In this document: in pieces, positions 36,409 through 49,328 of the stretch
Position numbering within the stretch: the stretch's first letter is position 1
How the letters are laid out: every line of letters begins with the position of its first letter
Origin: Zizania palustris
Taxonomy: Eukaryota; Streptophyta; Magnoliopsida; Poales; Poaceae
Direction of reading: 5' to 3'
NCBI GenBank assembly: GCA_019279435.1
Contig: JAAALK010000081.1
Span: 30,637,001-30,701,000 of the forward strand
Length of the DNA stretch: 64,000 bases
Notes under the pieces: generated by a model
Seen by the model: only the letters and a program-made list of their open reading frames with translations
Told to the model about the DNA's origin: nothing
Databases searched by the model: none
Made by a program: the position numbers and the translations under genes

Positions 36409-39256
36409 TACCTGAGAGCTTCTACTTGCTAGGATATTTTCATAGTTGTTGTGTGTTCTTACTAATACTAAATCTGTCCTAACGGCCGGCTTGTTACAAT
36501 TAATCTTGCTTGCAGCGATCTCAGCAAGAGGTACCCTTTCACTCTAAATTGATCGAGGCTCGAGATTGGCTCAATAGATTCAAGCTTGTTGGATACACGA
36601 GGGAGGCAGTTGCATTTTCCAATCTGCTGCTGCTGAAACCTCTAGTTGTGTCAGTGTGGGGGTTTTCAGGCGTTGGCAAGTCAACTTTTGTCAGAAGAGC
36701 CTACTACTGGAAGATCATGGAAGCTGCAGATTACTACAAGAGAATCAAGGAAACCATGGATTACGAACAAAGAATCGAGGATTACTACTGGAAGATCCAA
36801 GAAGTCACGGATTTCGACAGGTATGGGTGGGCGGACGTGCCCCATCCGTTCAGTCTGAGGGATCTCTGTCGTGGCCTTCTCTTGGACATGTGCCCTGAGC
36901 TCCGTCATGCTGAGAAAAATGCAGACTTTCTCATGTCAGGTGTCAAAGATCCAATCAAAGAGTGCCATGGGTTTCTGCACGATCAGAGGTGCCTTGTTGT
37001 TATTAATGGTGTGAGGTCCAAGGAAGAATGGGACCTGATAAAAGCTAACTTATTGGCGGGTGCTGGAACTTGTGCGAGCTCTATCATCGTCGTCACAGAT
37101 GAAGCATGTGTAGCAAAATATTGTGCCGTGCCATCCGAAGCAGTAGTGAAGCTCAAAAGCCTAGAAGCTGACAAATCGCTTGACCTCTTCAGGAAGGTGT
37201 GTTTACTCATGGAACTCTTCTTCCGCCTAGAATTTCATTCCTCGGTGTAAACACACACAAAAAACATCGCTTTTAAGATGTTCATTCATGGTGAATTAAG
37301 AACTTTGTCTGTCTCTGTGGAATAGGTGATACAGGAGAAGAATCCACAATTCGAAACAGATGTGCTACACAGAGAGCTTGTTCTGAAGTGTGGAGGGCTT
37401 CCCAAAGTAAATGCTGTAGCTGGAATGTTGGCCACCAAGACAGCCGAATGGGACCTGCAGCATACTGTGAAGAGTATGAATTCTAGATTCGTAGGCACTC
37501 TGGAGAGAAACCTACACGTTGATAATCTTGGGGATGTGTTTCGCTGGATGCATTCCTACCTGTTTCAGACATGCCCTGATTTCCTAAGGCCATGCATCCT
37601 GTATCTCTCATCAATCTTTCGTGGTTACTACAGCATCCGACGGAGGCGTCTGGTCATGCGCTGGGTTGCCGAGGGCTACTCCAAGGACACTGATAGCCAC
37701 ACCGCGGAGGACAATGGGGAGAGCTTCTTCTCCGAGATCGCCGAGCTGGACATGGTGCAAAACCCATCACAGTGTGTCACCACGGTATTCAAGGAGACGA
37801 GAATGGTGCGGTGCCAGGTGAATGGCTTCCTCCATGAGTACGTCATCTCACGGCCAGTGGAGGACGACCTCACGTTGGTACTAGAGGTCTTCACGCTCAA
37901 GGGGGAATGTCGCCCGACCACCCAGCGCAGGGGTCGTCACCTCGTCGTAGAGGAAAGCTGGGAGAGAGACAGCGTCGTGTTTGGTTGCATCGACGTGTCG
38001 CGGCTACGATCGATGACAGTGTTTGGGCTGTGGAAATCCTTCCTCGTCTCTCCAAACATGAAGCTGCTTCGGGTGCTTGATCTAGAGGAAGCATCAGGTG
38101 TAACAGATGATGATGTAGACAAGATGACGAGGCTACTGCGTCGCCTCAAGTTCCTCTCCCTGAGAGGATGCAGAGAGATCACTCGTCTACCATGTTCGTT
38201 GGGCAATCTGATGCAGCTCCAGACTCTGGATGTCAAGAAGACCTCCATAGTGGCGCTGCCATGTGCGATCACAAAGCTACTGAAGCTACAGTATGTTCGT
38301 GCCGGTAATGCCGGGAGCCAATGGACGCCACCTTCGAGGGGTTGCACGCCATGCACTCCCACTGTGATGCCATGGTTCCGCAGACACCCAGCCACTACTG
38401 CTGGTGTCAAGGTGCCTGCAGCTGCAAGATTCAAGAAGCTAACGGCCCTGCACACGCTGGGTGTCGTCAACGCTGGTGCTTCATGAGTTCATGTGGCGGG
38501 AAGGCCATTCTAGAAGAGCTCAAACAACTCACACATCTACGCAAGCTCGGAGTGTCTGGCATCAGCAGGAGAAACAGCCGGAAATTCTCTTCCGCCATCA
38601 CTTCTCTCACCAAGCTGGAGTCCTTGTCAGTGTGGGTCAGCGAGAAGAGCGTGCGAGGCTGTTTGGATGGCATCTCGAATCCTCCAAAGAGGCTACAGAG
38701 CCTGAAGCTACACTACGGTAGCCATGTCGACAACAAGTTGCCTCCATGGATCAAGCAGCTCGACAGCCTAAGAAAGCTGGATCTAGAGATGATGGCCATG
38801 CTAACAGAAGAGGACATGCATTGCCTCGGGGATCTTCCTCAGCTATGTATCCTTCGTCTTTGTGTCAACCCGAGCCAAGATGATGGCCATGGCGAGCTGG
38901 ATTTCTCCGTCAAGCCGGAAGACGTCGAGAACAATCAGCCCAAGGGCTTGGGCTTCCCAAGCCTCGAGGTCCTTGAGATCGCCGACAACTCTAAGTTATC
39001 GGTTGTGAACTTCAAACCACCTCGATTGATGCGTGTTCTTAACTTACTCAAGATTCGTTACGACGGCCAATCATCATTGCAGTTTTCTGGGCTAGAGATT
39101 CTGAACAGCCTCAAGGAAGTTTGGGTTGAGGGCTCCTACAACCTTGCATCGTTGCAACATTTGGAGATCCAAATCAAGATGTGTAGAGCGAGAGTTGAAG
39201 TGAGGCCTTCTCCTTTAGCCCAACTTATAAAGAGTCTCCAAGATGATTCTCAATAG

Positions 39257-39986
39257 ATTAATCCTAGAGTGAAAACGGTCGTACATTTAAATGGCAATAA
39301 AATTTATAGATCAAATTTCTTCAGTTGACCGTCCTTAGCTCAGTCGAATCCGGCAGGTCGGAAGTTTTCCCTTTTTTCTCCCTTCGTTTTTTTTCATGTT
39401 TCAGTTTGGCAATCACGACATGTATACGGCATCTCGTCCGGCGCGATAAAAGCAGAGAAATCAAGTATTCCTCTATTTCTAATCTTCTCCTTAATTCGAC
39501 ACATTACAAAATCCTAATCTCTTGGACAGCAGAAGGATCTTGCTCAAAGCAAGCTAGCTGCATGATGGAGCAGACAGCAGAGCAGAGAGCACCTTGCTTT
39601 CCATGGAATAAGAAGCTGAGATGTGACAAAAGGTGGCAATGCAACACCTTTGGTCATCAAAGTGATAGCTGTCCAGGGAGAAAAGAAGATGAACAAGAGA
39701 CAGGTCAACCTGGATAGGAGTGTAGGACTGATTCAGGGCCTGCCACATGCGTGATTGTCAGATCACATCAAAATCACTCCCGCTAACCCAAAGCCTCCAC
39801 AGATACGAGGGACACACACCATCAGCAAGAACTGATCCTATTTTAGAAAAAGAAACAGCAGGGACCCATCACACAAACCTTCCAGTTTAGGACGGTGAAG
39901 AGGGGAAGAGGTCAAGAGGAGAAGCCCCAAGCAGGCCAGAGACAAATCCAGCTCATGACCTGGAGGAAGAGCAGCTAGAAGAGAAG
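39257..39986. other. Spacer between NLR and 14-3-3 gene
   Basis: Contains the 14-3-3 promoter and 5' UTR. Short ORFs at 39325-39717 (plus) and 39838-40359 (minus) have no recognisable motifs, and the second overlaps the 14-3-3 first exon in antisense. No independent gene is supported. Confidence 0.5.
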
Positions 39987-42900
39987 ATGGAAGAGAGGGA
40001 GAAGGTCGTGTGCATGGCCAAGTTCGCCGAGCAGGCAGAGAGATACGATGGTATGGTTGGATTGGAGGATCGATTGCGCGTTGCTCTCGATGCTTCACGT
40101 TTTGAGGGGCATAGCTGATCCTTTCTCTGTGGAGTATGGGAAGGAGTCGGGGGGTTCTTGATTCATTTGCTCCTCCGGGATCATTGCCCTGCGATTTTTC
40201 TCTGATTGCCGCTGCGTTTGCTGGCTTGCTTGAAGCCTTGAACAGCGGAGGCCGGCCCTTACGCCTGTTGTGTTCATTTCTTCTATTCATGGGCAAAATG
40301 TCTGGATATGTAGCAGTTCGACCGGAAAAGGGTGCTTCTTGATGACTAGTCGGAGCCAATTTGAGTGATTTCTTGGTGGTTTTGAGTCCCGGTTTGATGA
40401 AAAAGATTGCTTTTTATGATATTTCTAGGCTGGTTTTGGGGGTTTCAGTTGTTCAGAGTAGTCTTGATTATTTCTAGCACCTCCGATTTCTGTCTTCAAA
40501 AGGGAATAAATGATACCTTGGCCGATTTGGAATTACTGTATACTCTATGTTTGTAATGGTTTGTGGGGGCCAACTCTATAATTTGTAGGTGTTCCTGAAT
40601 TTCCTCTGTTGTGTTTAGATGTTCTTCTAAGGGAAAAAGGTTCTTGGAATCATCAATGACACATTCTGTTTTGAGGATGGGTAAACATTCTGTTGTACTC
40701 TACTAAGGGAAAAAGGATATTGGAATCATCAATGAGTAATATATGTCACTATGTCCTGTAGGATTGCTGGATTGCTGATCCTGAACATGTCAGCCATTTT
40801 GTTGACTCCTAGCATGCATCTTGGCTAAAAACATAAAAATTCTCTCTAATCATAGACCACTTTTATAGTGCACAAAGGTTCTTGTAGCATTCTCTGCTTC
40901 CATATCCCCTCTTGAAGTGGTATACAACATAATATCTATTCTGTTTCCTGCAACTCTGTTGCCTTGAACTTCCTAACTCCTGGGAATCAGATTAGCAATT
41001 CCTATACTCCTATGATGATGTTTCTGATCTGGATAAGTGGTTTATCTTGTTTCCAAAAGAAAAACCCTGTCGTTTTGCCAAGAATTAGGAAAAATTACTA
41101 ACAAGCGAGAGATATTTTGCAGTAAATGATAAGCATGACATAACCACACATATCACGCGCAGCTTCTGGCGTAATTCTATTGACTAAGGAAAGTAGGGGA
41201 TTCATGCAATTAGCCATGTTGGAGAAAAAACAGGTGCTTCTTGAGTTTTCTGCAGCCCTTCCAGCATATAAGTTTTATGTAGAGTAGTCACCTGAAATGA
41301 TGAACTAACATGTATTAATAATTGAACCTGTTCTGTTACAAACAAAATCCTTCAGTTCTGCCCATCATCAGAATTTTCATTTTGCACCCAAATCAGTTAT
41401 ACTCTATATATTTGATTTCCTTTCTTTGAAGCAAGGCTTAACTCGGTGCATGATTGTTCCTGCAGATATGGTTGAATCTATGAAGAAGCTTGCTAGGATG
41501 GATGTGGATATGAGTGCTGAAGAGAGGCTTTTATTTTCAGTTGGTTTTAAGAAAACTATTGGTGCCAGGAGAGCATCATGGAGAATGCTTGCTTCACTTG
41601 AGCAGAATGTTACAGCTGGTGAGCAGGCTGGTGTAATGATACATGGCTACAAGAAGAAATTGGAGGATGAGCTAAGGACGTTTTGCAATGAAGTATTGTC
41701 AATTATTGCTATTCATTGCCTTCCCTTGGCCAATTCGGGTGAAAATGTTGTGTTCTTTTACAAGATGTATGTGCAGGTTCATCAAGTCAATTCTTTGTTT
41801 CTCAAATGTGTTACTTTTCTCATTCTGTCCTATTTCGTAATGGTTACATTCAGTATTTATTCGCAAACCAATATCTTATTTTCTGTCATGGTATATTTCA
41901 TGATGCAACTTTTTCTTTCTAAAGGAATACACAACTTTGAGCTCAAATAGTCTTTTTAGTAGCATCAACTTAATGCATCCAAAAGATGCTAAATCCTCTT
42001 ACTAAAACATGCACAAGGGAACCTTAATCCAAAGAACTGCAGAAGTTGACAATGTGTTTTACTCCATTTTGATTACTTTGGTCTGCTATACACTTTGACA
42101 TATTATGATACAGATGTTCATAATTCTGGTTTGATTTGAACTACGAAGATGGAGAAACAATGTGTTTTACTCCATTTTGGTATGTCATGTCTAGTCATTT
42201 TTGAGTGGATGTGTAACTTTTAGTAATTCAGCACCAAAATTATTAGAGAGGTAATCGGGGCACATAATGGATTGGTTTGGCTGTTTTGGTTTCTTCTTTC
42301 ACTATTGGTTTTGGAATGAAAACCTTATGAACATACCAACAACATGGGCACTGAGCTAAATTCAGTTTTTAATATGCTTGTAATTTGCTTACTAAGATTA
42401 AAAGGGTGCATAATGACAGGGCAAATGAAGGACTTTTGTTGCATCTACCTGTATTAACTCAGTTGGAATTTTGATCACATCTACCGGGTTTTACCTAATT
42501 ATGCTATGGTTAATGGTTTTATACTTTTATTGATTAAAATTGAACATACCAGCTATAAATCAGAGGTCATGCCTCCTGGGACTATGTTACCTTTTTTGCC
42601 TGCGAGGCAAAAATTCATAGATAACCTTATAACTTTATTCTTCGCCTACAGGGTCCCAAAATTACAAACATAAAACACACATTCTTACAATTTAAAGTGT
42701 AGCATGACCCATATGTACTGAAAAGAGGGAAAGCTGTGTGGATTCTAAACAATTAAGGAATCGAAGAGCTTATCTGCATGCTACATTACTAGATTAAATT
42801 ATTTTATTTTAGTTTATCTAATTCTGCACAGCTATACACATATTTTCTTTTCCTTCAGTGAACAGCCATATACAGGGTTGGGGTATTCTTCAGAGAAGAA

Positions 42901-45465
42901 AAGGAAGTAAGATGAGATGTACCTCTTGATTGCTAACCGTTCAGTTAGTTTAGGTCTTTAATTGAATGGTATTACACCTTGATTGTTCAATGGCTTAGCG
43001 TAGGCTCTTATGAAGTCTTGTCAGGTTGTTTTCCATAATAATACCTTCTGATGAAAAGTTTCAACATGTCTTCTTTTACTTTTGGAAAGAGTTTGCAATA
43101 ATTATTTACTAAGCTTTTGGGTTTCTGAATTATCTTAAGCGACAATAATGAAAGTATTGGATAGTGTTTCACTAGTTATGAAGCTCTCCATCCGTCCCTC
43201 TTGTATCAGATACTTTGAGATGAGATACTGTAAAGATTATACTAGAACCTGTGTTCTATGTATGGCTTATGTATGGCCCTGGTAATCTATTTAATAATGG
43301 GCAGGTTGTGTATTAGTTTACCAAGGATCTGCCCTCTATAGTATGTGCATGCTCACATGATACTCATGCACACATCTTTTTCTTATCTGCTTTAAATGTG
43401 GCTTTTAAAAATATTACAGGAAAGGCGACTACTACCGTTACTTGGCTGAATTTAGCACTGGATCTGAAAAGACGGCTGCTATTGACCAGTCCCTTGTGGC
43501 GTACCAGGTGTGAAATCTTTCAAATATCTTAGACATGTTCAGATGGATTTGTGGTGTCAAGCCTTTGTTTCCACCTTTGGAAAACTAACAAATGTTGATC
43601 CAGCATGCCATGGTTGTTGCCTCCAGTGAGCTTTCACCTGCCCATCAAATCAGGCTTGGCCTTGCACTCAACTTCTCGGTCTTCTTTAGTGAGATAATGA
43701 ACTCTCCTGAGAGGTTATTCATCATTAATGGCTCCTTCCTCCCTTCCTACTGATTTCCAATTTTGACTTAGATAGTCCTAATGTGCCACACTTGTTATTT
43801 GAACCATAATTGGGCCTAGGTTATTCATTAAAATTAAGTTTGATAATCAGGAAGAGCAACATCAACTTACTAATACCAAAGAAGCATTTACCGATTTGCA
43901 TAAATGAACTGAACTGGTTCGATAGGCAAATGTTTCCTGGGTCTGCTTTTGTTTAAGAAATACTTTGGATATGGCAGTTTATTTTTTTGTGGTTCTGCAT
44001 GTCAAACCATGCCAGCTTTCACATCATCCTAGTATTCTCACCACTCTTTGAAAGCTTTAACCATAAACCATAGTCAATGAGTTAGTCAATCTTCATTTTT
44101 CAGAGCTTCCCAAGTGGCTAAACAAGCAGTTGATGAGGCTACTACTGAGATTAATTCTGCTGGTGTGGAGGGTTATAAGGACAGCATGCTTATGATGCAG
44201 TTTCTGAAGGAAAATATAGCATTGTGGACATCAGAACTAACTGGAGGTAAAGGAATTGTAAGAATACTAACTTTTGACAATCAATTTATGTTGCATTTAT
44301 GCTTTTTGATAGACAGAACATTCCATGTTGTAACTTCTTTTCATATGTTATCATTGTGGAAAGTTTACCTTCTGTACATAAACCAAGATGAAGAAATTGG
44401 TGGTCATTCCTTCTAATGACTTTGTAGCACAAGATGTCATGCCTTGTGCATACCAAGTTATTTGATCCACAATATGGAGGAGTAATAATATTCCTCAAAT
44501 TAAGTGCTTATGTAGTCAGAACAAAATACGCTCGAGTTAGTATGTCCAAGGGACCTACTGAGTAGTGATCATGCTTTGCTTTGTCATTCTGCCCTACCAA
44601 CCTTTTTTTCTAGCAATGCTCACTAGGACATGTCTGTATTGATTCAAGTTTGATGAAAAGAGTAACTCAGAAGGTACGAATAAATTGAACTAGCTACTAA
44701 GATGATGATGTAGAAGATCCTGTTTTCTCAATTTTGTCAAATTCTGAAGAAATTGTACTTGTAAATGGCCATCTAGATCCCTTATTGCTACCCTGTCAAA
44801 ATATTCACCCAGAGAAACCTTGTTGCAAATGTTATTTTACTTGCTAATCTCGTGACCATGAAGATTAAAATTATCGCCTTATGTTTCTAGTCTATTCCTT
44901 GACAAAAAATATGGTTATTTATTTTGACAGGTGAAACCTCTAAGGATAACAGCATTGATATGGAGGTGAGGTGCTTCTGCCTATAATATGCATTTGATTC
45001 ATATAGCAAGATTATATGTATCCAAGAGTTTGCAAAGTTGATGGAAAAAGTAAACAATACTTTGCAGATCATACCATATCTGGTTATCTTATAAGTTATA
45101 ATAGATTTATGTCCAATTCAACAACTATGAATGTACATCACAACACACACTTTCCATGAACATTTAACGCGATCTAGAAATTATTTTCACATATAAGCCC
45201 CATAGTAAAACTCTCTGCATATTGGTAATCCACACTTGTACAAAATCATCGTTTATATGTGAACTATAATAGAAATGGGAGGGACTTATAGTCCTCTCTT
45301 TTTCAAAAAAAAATATGTGAACTATAATATATTATATATCTATGAGCAGGCAAAAATAGGAACCTGCAAATTTGTATGATCATACTTGGGCAGGGCAATA
45401 TCCTGGATACAATGCTGGTCTTGTGACAATGTGCTGATACAGCTTCTATGTTTTGGCAGGGCTAA
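39987..45465 (+). CDS. GF14H: 14-3-3 protein, GF14h-like
   Basis: Phosphoserine/threonine-binding adaptor of 248 residues that acts as a dimer. Seven exons: 39987-40050, 41466-41766, 43420-43507, 43604-43713, 44104-44246, 44931-44965 and 45460-45465; the last adds one codon and TAA. The protein starts MEEREKVVCMAKFAEQAERY. Groove residues are present: the Lys and Arg in FKKTIGARRASWR, the Arg-Tyr in GDYYRYLAEF and the Leu-Asn in LGLALNFSVFF. The helical core is complete, and a short acidic tail (SKDNSIDMEG) closes it. The lack of a longer N-terminal extension and the MEEREKVV start recall rice GF14h; that name rests on memory. Reading through the exon 6 donor would give a slightly different tail ending in TAA after CFCL. 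The 3' flank (45681-45842) is duplicated in inverted form at 21410-21575. Confidence 0.92.
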
Positions 45466-45680
45466 TTGAAATGTGCTCAAGTCTCCAGCATGCCAGCAAC
45501 AACACTGCTGCTGAACTTGTGATCTTTAGCCGTGGAAAGCACCTTAATTATTTCTCTCTGTATTTTGTTCCGTTTTTTGGCCGACGCTTGGTCTTGGTGT
45601 GAGCCTAAAGTGTTTTTTTCAGGGTCTGGGTTTGGTGACATTTTGAGAGCTTGGAGTGGTCACAACCTAGCCTTGATGTT

Positions 45681-45842
45681 TTGGTTTGAGTGCCCTTTTT
45701 TTGATGCTTCTTAAGCATCTTTGTAAACAAAGGGGGTGATGAAGATGAACTGCGTTCTCTTTAATTACGACGAAATAAAAACGTCTCTTGTGTTAAGATG
45801 AATACATGTTTCAGTGGATGAATGGCTCAGCTTCTCTCTGTT
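45681..45842 (+). repeat. 14-3-3 3' flank with inverted copy at 21.4 kb
   Basis: Source or sister copy of 21410-21575. It lies between the 14-3-3 stop codon (45465) and the stop of the convergent kinase-MSP gene (45921), so it may be shared 3' UTR or terminator sequence. Confidence 0.8.
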
Positions 45843-45920
45843 GATCACTGTATGCTCAATTGCTGATGCTGTCAGGCATGGTGTTGCTGTTTATAAGCAT
45901 AGACCAACTCTGCTGCTGCC

Positions 45921-48900
45921 CTAGCCTGGTGGAGGCCGAGGAAACGCAACATACACAATCGGTAGCTCTACCTCGCCCATCAAATTTTGATTTTCTGGGC
46001 GTTGCTCCGCGATGTGAATGCGATCAAGTGGTGAGGCGATGTCGTCGCCGTCGTCCTCCTCCCTGATCACCCGAGTGCTCCGAACGACGAACACGTCGTT
46101 GCACTGCTGCATGCTCTCCTGTGGCTTCATCGTTACAATGACGTAGCACTTGGACCATGCTTCCATGACGCCCTTGTCCGGCTGCGTGCTGTACTTCTTC
46201 TGGTTCGTCTTAGCATGGAACTCGACCAAGTCGTCCGAATTGTTCGTCAGCTGAAGAACGCACGATATCTCCTTGTTCATCTCGAATGGGAACCTCAGCT
46301 CATGGGGGTCGACCCCAAGAAACTCCTTACTTTCAGTCCTCCGCAACTGCATGCAATGAAGATCTCGATCAATCGATCGATAGATCGATCGATAATTAGT
46401 AATTAAATTCACTTTCCAAAAAACATTAATAACTACTTGCTAGGAGATCTCGACACTTATTTATATGTATATATATACCTGGGCTGTAAGTGATGAGCTC
46501 TTCTTCACAATAATATCATCCATCTCATTCATCTCATCGACAATCTCCCTGATAGTAGGCCTTTTTGCTCGGTCTTTCTCAACACATCTCAACGCTATTT
46601 GCAGGCATGTCGTCAGTTGTAAGCTACACGCTTCATCCGATGATGCATTGCTCGATGTTGCGTTCCATCTCTTCTTCCAGTTTCCATGCACCTTTTAATT
46701 AAATTGAACCAAAAAAATCATAAACTGTTAGCAATAATGTAGAACAAATGAAATTCCTTACAAGTTGAATAAACTGTTGTGGGGAAGGCATTTCAGCAAA
46801 TCTAGAGTAGCCAGAAGATCCAGCTATTATAGCTATGATTATAATGCCCAAACTGTATACATCAAACTTCTTCGAGATTTGGCGTTCGCCAATGTATTCT
46901 GGTGGCATGTACCCACTGCATGAATCATGATACACAACACATATTATATTTAAAGGCACTTTAAATAACAATGCACAAAAAAAATAAAGGATTTCTGGTG
47001 AGGAGGAAGCAACTTACGCTGTTCCCTTCAAGTTGGTTGTCAGATGGGTTTGTGTGGTGGCAAAGAGTCTTGACAGACCAAAATCTGCAATTTTGGGTGC
47101 CATGTTTTTATCAAGCAATATGTTAGCTGGTTTCAAGTCCAGATGATAAATTGGATCTCTGGACCCATTGTGAAGGTGATTTAAACCCTCGCAAACCCCC
47201 TTAATTATTTTGTAACGAGTGTTCCAATCGAGTCCACTTGTTTCACCTGCACAAATTCAACCAATACATTATTTCCTGGTCAGAAATCAGCATTTATGAA
47301 GCCATTTGTGTGACATGATGCAAGATAAAAACATTCGATAATATGTGACTGTTGTTTTTACCATTCTTACCCATGTCATTAATTTAGATAGTCTATCTCA
47401 CTTATGTGCCACTATCCGATTTTTAAATAATATTTTTAAAAAAATATATATTATTTTAAAAAATCAAATATGTACATCTGTTTGAAAAATTTGCAAAAGT
47501 AGCATATTTTAGTCGGCACTTCAAGTGCCGACTGGATCGGAGCTAATGTGGCAGAATCTAATAGAGGGACAACATCCAGTCGATACTTGAAGTGCTGATT
47601 GGAGTTGACGTGACAGAATCTGATAAGGAGTAGCATCCAGTCGGTACTTGAAGTGCCGACTGGAGCTATCGTGGTACCAGTCGACACTTCAAGTACCGAC
47701 CGCATGCTACTTTTATAAATTTTTCAAACACACGTACAAATATGAATTTTTTAAAAAATATTATTTAAAAAATTCTCACTATCCTAAGATGACAATATAA
47801 TTAGAGAAGAGTGATTTTATAGTAAATACCACTACGATAGAGCGCAGCACTAACGTGGAGGCCTTCACCACTGAGCTACGGCTCAGGTCACGGTACCATA
47901 ATTTTTATTGTTAATTTCTTAAATACCGTTAAATTTCAAATTTCTCTACAATTAAGGGATGAGTTCGAGAGTAACTCGATCGAATGATCAATTTCAGTAG
48001 GCGGAGCAAACACCGTAGCATACCAGAAAGATGGTTGTCAAGGCTTCCAAGCGGCAAATACTCAAAGCAGAGGGCTCTTTCTTCTGAGTTTGCAAACACA
48101 TATTCTCCGTTGGGTAGTTTAACAGGTTTCTTCTGTACGTCAAAGCAGTAGCCAACTAGTCTCACGATGTTCTGATGCTTGACCTTCATTAGGCTGTTGA
48201 ATTCGTTCGTAAACTGCACATCATTAATCCCAACCATGTTATACAGCTTCTTCACAGCAATCTCTTCTCCGTCCGGCAATATTCCCTGCCAAAGTTTTTT
48301 TATTATACAACTTCATTAGCTCCGATGCATCTTATTTCTTAACTAGCTTTTGCTTAAATTTTTGTTATCGTACTTTTCGAGGCAGTTCTGTGAGATGTAC
48401 ACTACACCACCTACACCAGCAGACCACCGAGATTCAAGTGAAAGCTGAGGTAGTTCTGATGGTGGTGCATAAATCTATGAATAGATGGTGCTACCTAACT
48501 ATTGGTTTTGACCAATTTCTTTAAGATAACTCGTTAGAAGTTGACACAGTGTTTTCCATTTCAATATCAATGATAGTGTAATTGAGATTGTCATGTATGT
48601 GGTGTAAACTTGGGGTGTAATGTTTTCCTATCCATCTTCCTTTTTGCACATATTACCATTATGGATATTATAATGACTCATTTTTCTTTCGGGAGAAGGA
48701 GTATAGGGTAACAATAAAAGAGGTTTGCAAAACTAGACATGTATGTCCTTAAGCAATTCATGCAATGACATGTAAACATAAATAATCTTCACATATGACA
48801 CTATTGAAGCTAAGAAGAATAAGGTGACAGTAAAATATATCTGTTACTAATGTACGTTATTATCCGTCACTAAAGTGTTTTTTCTGTGGTAGCGAATAAT

Positions 48901-49311
48901 ACTAGTAAAACAATGTTTCAAATGCTTCGTAATATCGAGAGTACACATAAATTATATTCCTTAATGAAATTACGGAGCAGAAGCAATCACTTAAATTATT
49001 GCCAAGAAGCAGAAGCAATCATCAATAATTGTAGAGCTAAATAGGCCAAAAACAAAATGAAGTAACCAACACTAATTAGGATTTATGGGACCCAATTATT
49101 TGGGTTCTTGTAATTGCAGATAGATTATATTAGTTGCAAAGGGAATATTATATTGATCGTCGTATATATATACCTTGTAAACTTGTCCATATCCACCTTG
49201 ACCGACTTTCTGATCCTCCGAGAAGCTGTGTGTGATGTCTTGTAATAGCTTGAATGTAAGACCCCTTGGAGTAATCTCATCACTAGTCTTGTGTACTAAC
49301 TTGTCCTCCAT
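45921..49311 (-). CDS. Non-RD kinase fused to an MSP domain
   Basis: 473-residue protein from six exons on the minus strand: 49311-49174, 48285-48024, 47246-47018, 46915-46762, 46691-46479 and 46346-45921, all in phase. Kinase features: glycine loop VGQGGYGQV (36-44), Lys in IAVKKL (K58), catalytic loop HLDLKPANILL (H168-D170, Leu in place of the usual Arg), IADFGLSRLF and MPPEY. The last exon encodes a major sperm protein/VAMP-associated type domain (about 342-440, from LGVDPHELRFPFEMNKEISC). No signal peptide, ectodomain or membrane helix is seen, so it is a receptor-like cytoplasmic kinase related to the DUF26/IRAK group. MSP domains usually bind FFAT-type peptides at ER contact sites; what this one binds is unknown. 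Head-to-head partner: the kinase at 52287-55943. Confidence 0.9.
47425..47775. mobile_element. Fold-back MITE in kinase-MSP intron
   Basis: Long imperfect inverted repeat: arms of TTTGAAAAATTTGCAAAAGT type at about 47480 and its complement near 47705-47735. The centre has four copies of a CAGTCGGTACTTGAAGTGCC-like motif in alternating orientation. It lies within intron 2 (47247-48023) of the kinase-MSP gene. No coding capacity. Confidence 0.7.
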
Positions 49312-49328
49312 GCAAACGCACTACGAAA

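Larger units (their letters stand above)
32434..39256 (+). pseudogene. CC-NB-NB-LRR immune receptor (Pik-2/RGA-like), frameshifted
   Basis: Plant NLR with three coding segments: 32434-33501, 36516-37196 and 37326-39256. The start MAELAVGLAKSAVEATVRKVQ opens an Rx-type coiled coil. A first, degenerate NB region has VISLWGTGGDDLGTSS instead of a true P-loop. A second NB region has a good P-loop (VVSVWGFSGVGKST), then CLVVINGV (Walker B with Asn at an acidic position) and CGGLPKVNA (GLPL-like). LRRs follow from about 38030 (LRVLDLEEASG onward). Three apparent frameshifts: between about 32900 and 32960, near 33430-33440, and near 38480 just before GGKAILEELKQL. Unless sequencing errors or cryptic introns explain them, the full protein is not made. 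The first intron (33502-36515) holds a duplicated segment and a hAT fossil. Confidence 0.8.

Noticed and set aside
39838..40359. 173-codon minus-strand ORF over the 14-3-3 first exon
   Set aside because: Low-complexity, no motif, antisense to a gene with good splice structure.
41767..41950. Extension of 14-3-3 exon 2 as an open frame
   Set aside because: It is intron read-through; a donor at 41767 and the next exon at 43420 restore the family sequence KMKGDYYRYL.
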